Assembly (NCBI GenBank): GCA_036399835.1
Contig: DASWMI010000195.1
Coordinates: forward strand, 1-14,790
Length of the DNA: 14,790 nucleotides
Reading direction: 5' to 3'
Source: DASYML01 sp036399835
GTDB taxonomy: Bacteria > Acidobacteriota > Blastocatellia > Pyrinomonadales > Pyrinomonadaceae
The translations under genes were made by a program, and so were the position numbers. Under the pieces are notes generated by a model that saw nothing but the letters and a program-made list of their open reading frames with translations, did no database searches and was not told the origin of the DNA. Shown here piece by piece: positions 7,964 to 14,790 of the stretch; position 1 is the stretch's first letter; each line of letters opens with the position of its first letter.

Positions 7964-9106
7964 TGTTCTATCTATGAGCAGTAGCCGCTCTTTCATCTCA
8001 GTGCCGCGCGCGGTCTTGGTGAATTGCAGGAGGATGTCCGGGTTTTCCGCTTCCATCAGGTAGCGTGTGATTGGTCCAAAAAATCTTTCGGCTTCGGCTG
8101 GTGTCGAGCCGCGCAGGAAGTTGCGGAAGAAGCGCGGGTCGTAAAACCGCGAAAAGAATTCGCGGCCATCAGGGAGCTTGACCATCAGGCTCTGGCGAAA
8201 ATAGTCGCGCACGGATTCGAGCGTGCCGGCGCAGTTGAGAAAGACTATCCATCCCTGGCCCCAACCTTCGCGCACTATCCGGTCCAGAAAACGCGAAGAC
8301 GGCGGCAGCCGGACCAGGTACGGCGCAATCAAAGCGTGAGCGTCTCCTTCATAAAGAGACTGATATTCTTCGCCGGAATCTCGCAGCAGCTCCGGCACTT
8401 GAGGCTCGCGCGCGGCATCGAGCAGGGCAAAGAGCGGCTCGCGTTGCTGGCGTAGCATCAGGAGCAGGCGGCCTTCGGGAGTCGCCGCAGCGGCAGCGTC
8501 CAGGGCGTGTCTCACGTCAATCTCGAAGGGATTCGCCGCCGCAGGCTCATCCGCAACGAGAGCCTGCGGAGCCATCTGAGGAGGCTCGCTAAGAGGCAAC
8601 TGCTCGGGCGCTGGCGTCTGGTCCGGCTCATGCTGCCGGACCGATTCCTTAAATGGACCAGATGTTTCGGGAGCGGGCGATAAAGGGCTGACGGGCGGCT
8701 GGGCAGGGGCAGACGACTTCAGGCTCGCCTGTCTTTCTCGCTCCCTGGCTGCCAACAAAGCTTCCTCGGGTGAGATGGTATCGGCCAGCTCAGGGACAAG
8801 AGGTTTTTTCGCGTCAGGTATATGAACAACGAAGTGCGACTGGCCCGCGCGAATCTTGTCGCCGTCTTTCAAGCTGGCTTCTGTGATTCTCTCGCCGTTG
8901 AGCAGCGTCCCGTTGCGGCTGTTCAGGTCGCGAACGCGGCACACGTCCTCCTCGCATTCGATGACGAAATGCAGGCCCGACATGTATGTATCCTGCGTCG
9001 CATAGTCAGACTTTTCAGTCCGCCCGACTCGCAGAGATTGCCCGTCTTCAAGGTCTAGCCTGTTGCCAATGTGAGGGCCGGATGTTATCTCCAAAGCGAT
9101 TCGCAT
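7961..9106 (-). CDS. FHA domain fused to DUF4123 T6SS adaptor domain
   Basis: The 381-residue protein has an N-terminal forkhead-associated domain (about 1-95), a phosphothreonine-binding module. Its key residues are present: G28-R29, S43-x-x-H46 and N65-G66, followed by LLNGERI. A Pro/Ala/Glu-rich linker runs from about 100 to 200. The C-terminal 170 residues are DUF4123, with FALLDAAREPQVPELL, YLVRLPPSSRFLDRI, a Trp/Gly-rich segment, and RFYDPRFFRNFL then FFGPITRYL. DUF4123 proteins (Tap-1/TEC type) load effectors onto VgrG in T6SS. The FHA part suggests loading or assembly linked to Thr phosphorylation, as with Fha/TagH elsewhere. It is last in the minus-strand run, 85 bases after its upstream neighbour. 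ATG at 9104-9106 has only a weak AGAAG upstream. It ends in a stop codon inside an inverted repeat. Confidence 0.88.
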   Translation of the reverse strand: MRIALEITSGPHIGNRLDLEDGQSLRVGRTEKSDYATQDTYMSGLHFVIECEEDVCRVRDLNSRNGTLLNGERITEASLKDGDKIRAGQSHFVVHIPDAKKPLVPELADTISPEEALLAARERERQASLKSSAPAQPPVSPLSPAPETSGPFKESVRQHEPDQTPAPEQLPLSEPPQMAPQALVADEPAAANPFEIDVRHALDAAAAATPEGRLLLMLRQQREPLFALLDAAREPQVPELLRDSGEEYQSLYEGDAHALIAPYLVRLPPSSRFLDRIVREGWGQGWIVFLNCAGTLESVRDYFRQSLMVKLPDGREFFSRFYDPRFFRNFLRGSTPAEAERFFGPITRYLMEAENPDILLQFTKTARGTEMKERLLLIDRT

Positions 9107-9191
9107 GGTTAAGAGCTTCTCTCGTCCGGGTTCTCGGTCGTCCTCTTTGCACTTCTAACAGAAAGGGCTTTCAAGGACAACTACAGAAAAT

Positions 9192-9779
9192 TTAGCCGTA
9201 AGGAAAAAGGAAGGTTTTCTCAGGGACCACCGTCTCCCGGACGGCGCTTTTGATTGACTGAGCATTGCCGGACGCATGCCACTTTTCAACGCCGCCCTGA
9301 CTGTTGAAGTAAGAAAAGGTCAGCTCCCATCCTTCATCGCTGCGATTGAGGAGAGGGTCTTGACAGTGTTTCTCAAAGAGCGCTGGCCCGTCCTCCGGCG
9401 AAGGAGAGGTCCACATCTCAAGCGCGCTTTTCTGCTCGTCCCAGAAGGGCTGTGAGCCGACAAACCCTCCCGGGCCGAGCAGCAGCGTGCGTATGGTGAG
9501 AGCCAGTTGCAGCTTGCTCATCCCGTCAGGCAGGCCGACCTGCTCTCTTTGTAAGAGCAGATTGAGAGGCTTGATGTCAGCCGGATCATTGAAGGCCGTA
9601 GCGCTTCCGTCAGGGGCGACGGCTATCATCATGCGGCGGCGCGCAGGGTCTTGAGCCAGGAACAGAGTATGCTTGCGCGCCCATTGATAAACCAGAGAGA
9701 CGTCCTGGACCATTACCTGATCGGGGGAGCATCCCCAAACCGCCGCGGCTGCCTGCTTCGCTTCTTCTTTTTGAGCCAT
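9192..9779 (-). CDS. Unrecognised protein in the effector cassette
   Basis: I do not recognise this 195-residue soluble protein. It opens MAQKEEAKQAAAAVWGC and includes HTLFLAQDPARRRMMIAVAPDGSA, a two-strand-like segment, and a Trp-rich second half (PFWDEQKSALEMWTSPSP, EGWELTFSYFNSQGGVEKWH). It has no signal peptide or membrane segment, and no catalytic motif is evident. The start is well supported: AAGGA lies 8 bases upstream of ATG 9777-9779. It follows the papain-like peptidase gene by 45 bases on the same strand and precedes the FHA-DUF4123 gene. Position next to a candidate toxin makes an immunity protein or effector chaperone possible, but this rests on neighbourhood only. Confidence 0.8.
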   Translation of the reverse strand: MAQKEEAKQAAAAVWGCSPDQVMVQDVSLVYQWARKHTLFLAQDPARRRMMIAVAPDGSATAFNDPADIKPLNLLLQREQVGLPDGMSKLQLALTIRTLLLGPGGFVGSQPFWDEQKSALEMWTSPSPEDGPALFEKHCQDPLLNRSDEGWELTFSYFNSQGGVEKWHASGNAQSIKSAVRETVVPEKTFLFPYG

Positions 9780-9824
9780 CTGGGCCGTCCTTTTGCCACA
9801 CCATCTGGCGAGCGGAAGGTTTGT

Positions 9825-10391
9825 TTATGGATTGGTCGTGACGACCCATCCGGTCGGAGCACGGTTGTTAAAGTCTGCTTCCGACATCTCCTGCCGTCCG
9901 CGTGCCGAGTCTGAGGCAGACGGCCCTCCGCCGCACCAGGGGTCGCGGACAATCAGCGTCCGAGTGCCATCCGGATTCCTTCTCACTTCGTCAACGACCA
10001 GATGATGCGGATAAGGATTACTGACATTAACGATGGCCGGATGGCCCGAAGATGTGGCGCTCGCTATGTTGTCAAGATTCTGGCCCGACCTATTCCTCGC
10101 GTTTGAGACTCCGTTGGCTCTCAGCAGCCGTTCCATATTATCGGTCCGCGTGCCGTTCATAGCGTCATAACCACCGGGCGGATCGTTGGCAGACTGCGTG
10201 CGCAAAGCGGCTTCGGAAACGTTGTTCCCGGTCTCGGTCTCAATCACCATACGCGAGGAGGCTATCCCGCAAGACATGGGCATTTCCTGGCATCGAATCG
10301 GTCTGGTGGCGGGGCATGATGCGGTCGTGCCGCGCGTCGCAGCGCTGTCGCTGGTGCTGCAAGTTGGCCTGGAAGCTCCGGAAGAGCACAT
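9825..10391 (-). CDS. Papain-like (C39-like) cysteine peptidase, candidate T6SS effector
   Basis: The 188-residue protein has the spacing of a papain-fold peptidase. Q35 precedes M-S-C41-G-I-A-S-S, where Q35 is the likely oxyanion-hole residue and C41 the nucleophile. A histidine pair H129-H130 sits in YPHHLVVDEV, and D150 in LIVRDPWCGG. The core between them (EAALRT, GTRTDNMERLLRANGVSNAR) fits peptidase C39-like or AvrRpt2-type folds. The N-terminal 34 residues are Cys/Ser/Thr-rich and unassigned. I chose ATG 10389-10391 because AAGAGG lies 8 bases upstream. A TTG at 10413-10415 overlapping the stop of the preceding gene would add 8 residues and allow coupled translation. No transporter for C39 bacteriocin processing is nearby. 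Lying in a VgrG/PAAR/DUF4123 run, it is a plausible secreted effector; that role is inferred. Confidence 0.75.
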   Translation of the reverse strand: MCSSGASRPTCSTSDSAATRGTTASCPATRPIRCQEMPMSCGIASSRMVIETETGNNVSEAALRTQSANDPPGGYDAMNGTRTDNMERLLRANGVSNARNRSGQNLDNIASATSSGHPAIVNVSNPYPHHLVVDEVRRNPDGTRTLIVRDPWCGGGPSASDSARGRQEMSEADFNNRAPTGWVVTTNP

Positions 10392-10411
10392 AGTCAAAGC
10401 CTCTTGATGAT

Positions 10412-11167
10412 TCAATCAACCCAGTGCTCAAGATAATCCATCGCGGCGCGATAGAGATTTGCGACCTTCTCTTCCTCATCTGCCGCGCCATCATCCCGCA
10501 AGGCCGCCGCCGCCCAGCGAAATTGCCGGTCCACATCAAAGCTGCTGCCTAACATAAACATCAAAGCAATAAAGACGGCCATCCCCCTTTCACCGCTGAT
10601 CTCATATTTTTTCGCAGACTTGATGCCGTGCAGGATGAGCTGGCGCATCCCGTCCTCATTCAGATACTCGCACTTCTGCGGGTAAACCCTCTCAAGCTCC
10701 CCGGCCATGTAGCTCAGAAATCCCTCGTCGGCTGACGGCGCGAGCTGTTCAAGCGAACTCTCTTGCAGATGGCGCAGAGCCTTTTTGAGATATTCGCCAT
10801 CGTCGCCCGCGACGGCTTGAAGATATTCATGGGCCTTCTCGTTGAGCAGATAGATTCGCTGCGCCTCATCCCGCAGGCTCTCATCGCCAAGCACCGCCCC
10901 GGCCCAGGAAAGTTGCTGGTCCACATCGAAATGGCTGCCGAACATGAACATCAGATGAAGATAAACGAGCAGGCTATTCTCGGTCGTCAACCCGTACTTT
11001 TCGGCGCGCTTTAATCCTTCGCGGACGATGTTTGCGATCTCCTCTTCGCCGATAATCTCGAAATGTTTCGGAAAGGATTCCTGTACATACTCGACGGCGC
11101 GTTGCTCAAAATTATGAACAGCGGCTTTCTCGAAAGCTCTCATCTGCCCTGCGCGAATGGTAATCAT
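10412..11167 (-). CDS. Tandem-duplicated helical protein of unknown function
   Basis: The 251-residue protein, starting MITIRAGQMRAFEKAA, consists of two copies of one roughly 100-residue unit. Each copy has an Ile/Leu-rich helix, a KxxKY-like segment, then a signature: LMFMFGSHFDVDQQLSWA at 71-88 and LMFMLGSSFDVDRQFRWA at 202-219, offset by 131 residues. The unit recalls uncharacterised proteins often seen beside VgrG or PAAR genes, where it normally occurs once; this is from memory. It is mostly helical with no signal peptide or catalytic motif. Its stop overlaps a possible TTG start of the peptidase gene by 3 bases, and the preferred ATG is 20 bases on, so the two are probably co-expressed. 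Possible roles are immunity protein or chaperone for the peptidase, or a structural T6SS accessory. The ribosome binding site is only a weak GAGAGAG. Confidence 0.8.
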   Translation of the reverse strand: MITIRAGQMRAFEKAAVHNFEQRAVEYVQESFPKHFEIIGEEEIANIVREGLKRAEKYGLTTENSLLVYLHLMFMFGSHFDVDQQLSWAGAVLGDESLRDEAQRIYLLNEKAHEYLQAVAGDDGEYLKKALRHLQESSLEQLAPSADEGFLSYMAGELERVYPQKCEYLNEDGMRQLILHGIKSAKKYEISGERGMAVFIALMFMLGSSFDVDRQFRWAAAALRDDGAADEEEKVANLYRAAMDYLEHWVD

Positions 11168-11194
11168 TAGCTCTCTCTCAACGGGCGTTGATTT

Positions 11195-11650
11195 TCAACT
11201 CAGGCGCTGCTTGTAGATGCCGCCGACGTGCGATAGCCCCATGCGCTCATAGAATTTTCCTGTCCGGGCCGTGTTGATGCGCGTGGATGTGCCGAGACAG
11301 ATTTCCCTCGCGCCGCGTTGTCGCGCCCAATCGCGAAAGGCTCTGAGCAGTCTCGGCGCGGCTGAGCCTCCGCGATATGCTTCGTCAACAAAGAGGACCA
11401 GATCGCAGGCCAGCTTCTCGTGACAGAAAAAGTAGTCGGCCAGATAGCCGCCGAACATCGCCACTAATCGGTTGTTCTCTTCGGCCACCAACCCGCATTG
11501 AGTTTCAGTGTCGGCCATAAAGGAGTCTAAGAGCTGACGTATTTTCTCTCCCTCGAAAGGAAGAAAAGCATAGGCGCTCTCAAGATGCATGCGCGCTCCC
11601 ATCTCTATGATGGCATCAGCATCTTCAAGACTGACCGAACGTATAATCAT
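11195..11650 (-). CDS. GNAT-family N-acetyltransferase
   Basis: The 151-residue protein has the GNAT fold pattern: N-terminal MIIRSVSLEDADAIIEM, a central strand LVLFVDEAYRGG, the acetyl-CoA loop region RGGSAAPRLL (a degenerate R-x-x-G-x-A), the following helix AFRDWARQRGA, and a C-terminal FYERMGLSHVGGIYKQRL. Such enzymes move an acetyl group from acetyl-CoA to an amine; the substrate cannot be told. I chose ATG 11648-11650, with AGGGA 5 bases upstream, over a GTG that would add 8 residues. It sits in the minus-strand run between PAAR and the duplicated protein, spaced 85 and 27 bases. It may modify a T6SS part or an effector, or be cargo itself. Similar GNAT genes also ride with phage tail modules. 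Confidence 0.85.
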   Translation of the reverse strand: MIIRSVSLEDADAIIEMGARMHLESAYAFLPFEGEKIRQLLDSFMADTETQCGLVAEENNRLVAMFGGYLADYFFCHEKLACDLVLFVDEAYRGGSAAPRLLRAFRDWARQRGAREICLGTSTRINTARTGKFYERMGLSHVGGIYKQRLS

Positions 11651-11735
11651 ACTTATCCCTGAACACTGGACCACCCGCTGTTGCTGTGGAGATTTAGAAC
11701 TGGCGGCTGCTGCTCTCGGCCCTTGCCGCTGTGGC

Positions 11736-12236
11736 TTAACCTCCGATGATGACCGTCGGCTCGCCCTTGGCTATCTTATTGGGTGGTCCAATCGCTTCCA
11801 GCACCGTATCGCCCATGCGGCAGGCAGGGAGATTGTTAATCATAACGGTCTTCGAGCCGTCTATGACGACGCCCGGTCCATGCGGCGGAATGGGCAGGGG
11901 CGTGGTGCAAGCGTGTATGTCAGCGCCCCCTGCGGCGCTCGCAACGGCGCTGCTCATGGTAGACAAGGCGGTTGTTTTGACTGCCTCTTCGGCTGCCTTC
12001 GCGGCAGGCAATCCGGGAGTTCCGGCGGCCAGCTTGGTAGCCGTTTCCGCAGCCGTGATGGCAAGATCGGCGACCTTCTTGGCGGCCATCAAACCGGGCG
12101 CGGCGGCTGCCAGGATGCCTCGCCACGCGGGCAGATAGCCGATAAAAACATTCGGGCTGCCGAGTCCGGGCGTTAAGACGGGCGGAGCCGGATGTATCAC
12201 TGGGTCTGAGAGTCTGGCGGCTGGACCTGTCGGCAT
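11736..12236 (-). CDS. PAAR-like T6SS spike-tip protein
   Basis: PAAR proteins cap the VgrG trimer and sharpen the T6SS spike, and may carry effectors. The 166-residue protein begins MPTGPAARLSDPVIHPAPPV, then GSPNVFIGYLPAWRG. An Ala-rich helical insert follows (about residues 40-100), and then the second PAAR half: DIHACTTPLPIPPHGPG, VMINNLPACRMGDTV and GEPTVIIGG at the C-terminus. His and Cys residues suited to metal binding are present in both halves. The two halves with a hydrophobic Ala-rich helical hairpin between them resemble PAAR-like/DUF4150-type tips. The ribosome binding site AGGAG lies 9 bases before the ATG. The gene is 80 bases downstream of a DUF4123 adaptor gene, which fits a VgrG-adaptor-PAAR loading set. 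No toxin domain follows the PAAR fold. Confidence 0.88.
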   Translation of the reverse strand: MPTGPAARLSDPVIHPAPPVLTPGLGSPNVFIGYLPAWRGILAAAAPGLMAAKKVADLAITAAETATKLAAGTPGLPAAKAAEEAVKTTALSTMSSAVASAAGGADIHACTTPLPIPPHGPGVVIDGSKTVMINNLPACRMGDTVLEAIGPPNKIAKGEPTVIIGG

Positions 12237-12316
12237 CTTTACGTTCTCCTCGATGAACTTGATGAAATGGCTGCTCGCAAGAGATCAGACTGCCCGCTCG
12301 CGCGTCCACGCTCGCT

Positions 12317-12868
12317 TCACACGGCTGGCGCTGCCTGGTCTTCTGAGAGCGCAATCCTCTCCTGCTTGAGCAAGCCCGCGGGCGCTCGTAGACGCAGGAG
12401 CATCTGGGGCTTTTCATCTTCGAGCAGAAAGGCCTCGATTGGTCCAAAGACTTTCACCAGCTCGGCATCCGTGCAGGTCGGCAGATAGACGCGCAGGACG
12501 CGCGGGTCATAGTAACGAAAGAGCATGGGCTTGCCTTCCTCGCTATAGACCGTGAGGAAGCTCCGTAGATGTCTGCGCATCTCTGGCAGGTCCGCAAAGG
12601 TCAGCGCAAAGATGCCCCAGTGCTTGCCCCATCCTTTGCCGAGCAGCCAGCTTGTAAACTCCGCATCGGTTTCGAGCCGGACCAGATACGGAGCCACCTC
12701 CGCGATGTCCGGCTTGAGTTCTCCGCGATACAAACAGATATACTCAGGCTGACGCTCTCGCAGGCTTGCCAGCAGGTCCGGCACAGACGCGCCGTCGAGC
12801 ACCGCGAAGACGTTCGCCCCCTCTTCCGAAAAGAGATGACGGCTGAGCTTCTGGACCAGATTTTCCAT
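12317..12868 (-). CDS. DUF4123 T6SS adaptor/chaperone
   Basis: This stand-alone DUF4123 protein (183 residues from MENLVQKLSRHLFSE) corresponds to Tap-1/TEC adaptors that bind an effector or PAAR protein and load it onto VgrG. Visible family features are FAVLDGASVPDLLASL, YLVRLETDAEF, a WLLGKGWGKHWGIF segment, FRYYDPRVLRVYL and VFGPIEAFLLE. It lies directly after vgrG and before the PAAR gene on the same strand, the usual order. Start choice is uncertain: ATG 12866-12868 has no good ribosome binding site. A GTG at 12887-12889, 3 bases past the VgrG stop, would add 7 residues and permit translational coupling. It resembles the C-terminal half of the FHA-DUF4123 protein of this locus (RFYDPR/RYYDPR, FGPI) but lacks the FHA part. 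Confidence 0.9.
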   Translation of the reverse strand: MENLVQKLSRHLFSEEGANVFAVLDGASVPDLLASLRERQPEYICLYRGELKPDIAEVAPYLVRLETDAEFTSWLLGKGWGKHWGIFALTFADLPEMRRHLRSFLTVYSEEGKPMLFRYYDPRVLRVYLPTCTDAELVKVFGPIEAFLLEDEKPQMLLRLRAPAGLLKQERIALSEDQAAPAV

Positions 12869-12892
12869 GTTCTGACAGGATAGCCTCACGGG

Positions 12893-14790
12893 CTATGCAG
12901 ATTGCTCCGCGCATATCTCGCAGAAGGGCGTTCCGTTCTTCGCGGCCTGCTTCATGACGAGCGCCGCGGGGCTATAGCTGTAGGCCGGCGGCGGAGTTCC
13001 CGCGGGCGGCGGTTGCGATTTCTCTCCGGCCTCGGCCTTGTCCGCTTCCTGCGGGTACTTGGGGGCTTCAGGCTGAGAGCCGGCGCCCGACCCGGCAGCG
13101 CCGCCGCTGTTAATCATGACCATCGTACCCGAAATATAGATGCCGGACGCGTCAAGCAGGATGAAGTTGCTGCCAGCCTTGAGCGTCAGACTAACGCCTG
13201 ACTCGACGACGACATTCATCCCGGCCTTCAGGTGTATCTCGTTGCCTGCATCGAGAGCGTATTTCTGGGCCACCTTATCCTGCATGTCCGCGCCGACCGT
13301 GAGCGAGACGGTGCCGTCCACCTTCTCGTTCTGGTCGCCCTTGACCTTGAGGTGCTTATCGTTGCCGACGCTCTCCAACTGGTCGCCGCCGACGATGAGA
13401 TGGGCAGACCCGCCGACGGTCTCAAAGCGATTCTTCTTGATGCGTATATCTTTATTCCTCTCGGCATGAATAAAGATTTGCTCTTCGCCCTTCTTATCTT
13501 CGATACGAAACTCGTTAAAGCCGCTGCCCTTGTAGGTCAGCGACTTGAAGAGCACGGTCCTCGTTTTATGTTCGGGCAGAGTGTATGGCGGCATCTCGCT
13601 CGCGTTATAGACGACGCCGACGATAATCGGCTGGTCCGGGTCGCCCTCGAGAAAATCCACGACCACTTCATGGCCGACGCGCGGAATATAGACGGACCCC
13701 CAGCGTTTGCCCGCGCCCGTCTGGGCCACACGTATCCAGCAGGAGCTATCGAGGTTGGATTTGCCTTCGCGGTCCCAGTGAAACTGCACCTTGACCCGTC
13801 CATACTTGTCCGTGAAAATCTCTTCGCCAGCCGGACCGACGACGACAGCCGTCTGCGTTCCCTGGACCACAGGCTTGGGAGTCGTGCGCGGTGGACGGAA
13901 AGGAAGCGCGGCAGGGATACAGGTAAAAGTGTTCTCGTAAGTAAACTCGCTGCCCTCGCCGGAGCGATAATCGTCTGCGGAAAGACGCGCGGCGTGCGTG
14001 ATGTTCGTCAGCACATACTGGCCGTCGGCGTTAAAGTGTCGTTCGAGCGTGAACTTGTGGCCGGAGACAAGCGGCCTGCAATTACTCGTGCCCTTGATGA
14101 TGAGATTGCTGACCGTCTCCTGGTCCATACGGATTTTAACTGTCCGCCGGTTGTCCTCGAAAATCTTCTGCATCTCCGCCGCCTGCTCGCCGCCGCCCTT
14201 ATTGACGCCGTCAAAGCGCTGCGCGTACTCGCCCGGGTAGTCGTAGATTTCGAGCTGGTCATTGCCGCCGACCTTTAGCTTGTGCGTCTCCTCGCCAGCC
14301 TGCACGGTCTCTATAATATTCGTCGTGGCTTCCAGATGCTTGTGCGGCAGCTCGAAGCTATGGTCCCAGAGCGTGTACTTGCCCGCGCCCAGCTCCTGTG
14401 TTTTTTCCCAGGCGTAGATGCGCTCGTCGTCGCGCGTTCCGCCTTCGATAACTTCAAATGTGATACGGCTGTTAAAGGGCGCGTCTGGATGGCTCTGCGG
14501 CGTGTTGGCGACAACCATCTGGTGGCCGCCAGCGGTGTGCTTGAAGAAATAGCAGATGCCCTCCTCTTCCATCAAGCGGCTGGCGAAGTTGAAGTCCGTT
14601 TCGCGATACTGAACGCAGTAATCCCTCGGATGAAAAGTTCCCTGTAACTGAAAAGAGACGTTGAGCGGGCCGAGCACCTTCTTCAAGATTTCGGGAACGC
14701 TGAGGTGTTGGAAGATGCGGCTCTGCGCGCGCCGCGTGAGCAGCCAGAATTGCGGGACAACTTCCAGGCGATCAGAGGTAAAGGTATCAT
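12893..14790 (-). CDS. vgrG: VgrG T6SS spike protein, partial (N-terminus beyond right edge)
   Basis: VgrG trimers form the puncturing spike of the T6SS. The 631 visible residues lack only the extreme N-terminus, since the frame stays open to the right edge (DTFTSDRLEVVPQFWLLTRR...RIFQHLSVPEILKKVL). A TTG at 14686 is therefore not the true start. A gp27-like part covers about 1-310 (DYCVQYRETDFNFASRLMEE). The gp5-like OB fold is at about 320-400 (GRVKVQFHWDREGK, SCWIRVAQTGAGKRWGS, PRVGHEVVVDFLEGDPDQP). A repetitive beta-helix needle follows (FETVGGSAHLIVGGDQLESV and related). The last 71 residues are a Gly/Pro/Ala-rich linker ending PAALVMKQAAKNGTPFCEIC, with a CxxC. No recognised toxin domain is attached, so cargo is probably carried through the adaptor and PAAR genes just downstream. 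Confidence 0.97.
   Translation of the reverse strand, partial: DTFTSDRLEVVPQFWLLTRRAQSRIFQHLSVPEILKKVLGPLNVSFQLQGTFHPRDYCVQYRETDFNFASRLMEEEGICYFFKHTAGGHQMVVANTPQSHPDAPFNSRITFEVIEGGTRDDERIYAWEKTQELGAGKYTLWDHSFELPHKHLEATTNIIETVQAGEETHKLKVGGNDQLEIYDYPGEYAQRFDGVNKGGGEQAAEMQKIFEDNRRTVKIRMDQETVSNLIIKGTSNCRPLVSGHKFTLERHFNADGQYVLTNITHAARLSADDYRSGEGSEFTYENTFTCIPAALPFRPPRTTPKPVVQGTQTAVVVGPAGEEIFTDKYGRVKVQFHWDREGKSNLDSSCWIRVAQTGAGKRWGSVYIPRVGHEVVVDFLEGDPDQPIIVGVVYNASEMPPYTLPEHKTRTVLFKSLTYKGSGFNEFRIEDKKGEEQIFIHAERNKDIRIKKNRFETVGGSAHLIVGGDQLESVGNDKHLKVKGDQNEKVDGTVSLTVGADMQDKVAQKYALDAGNEIHLKAGMNVVVESGVSLTLKAGSNFILLDASGIYISGTMVMINSGGAAGSGAGSQPEAPKYPQEADKAEAGEKSQPPPAGTPPPAYSYSPAALVMKQAAKNGTPFCEICAEQSA

Noticed and set aside
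13232..14278. 348-codon plus-strand open frame opposite vgrG
   Set aside because: It is an antisense shadow of a clearly conserved VgrG coding region, with no domain or ribosome binding site.
4491..14790. Apparent excess of the 5-base word GGWCC
   Set aside because: My rough hand count (just under 30) is close to chance for this length and composition. Only the longer TGGWCCA form stands out.

Overview
The window has two parts. The left third (1-3389, all minus strand) is a classical str operon in the order rpsL, rpsG, fusA, tuf. It encodes ribosomal proteins S12 and S7, elongation factor G and the first 50 residues of EF-Tu, and is core translation machinery. The right two thirds (4491-14790) is an accessory locus related to the type VI secretion system (T6SS). 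A gene-poor 1.1 kb stretch (3390-4490) lies between them and holds one small coiled-coil gene and the likely promoters.

The organism is a Gram-negative-type bacterium of moderately high GC. EF-Tu and EF-G residues, the T6SS parts and the intergenic 7-base repeats together suggest Acidobacteriota, perhaps Blastocatellia. That placement is recalled family resemblance, not something the window proves.

T6SS side, plus strand: a rickettsial-PKMT-type methyltransferase (4491-6128) is followed by a single-chain TssB-TssC sheath-like protein (6265-7845) that seems to lack the usual TssC C-terminus. T6SS side, minus strand, read from the right edge: VgrG spike (cut by the window end), DUF4123 adaptor, PAAR tip, GNAT acetyltransferase, a protein made of two copies of one helical unit, a papain-like (C39-like) cysteine peptidase, an unrecognised protein, and an FHA-DUF4123 fusion. 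The minus-strand set reads as a VgrG/effector cassette: spike and tip proteins, two different loading adaptors, and candidate cargo and immunity genes between them. Canonical T6SS membrane-complex, baseplate, Hcp and ClpV genes are not in the window.

Two DNA-level patterns run beneath the genes. First, four intergenic gaps carry exact 7-base tandem units, three of them as facing inverted arms. One pair of arms contains the stop codons of both convergent genes. Second, the near-palindromic word TGGWCCA occurs 16 times in the accessory 10.3 kb by hand count and not at all in the first 4.5 kb, in several reading frames. It looks like a DNA-level iterated motif.
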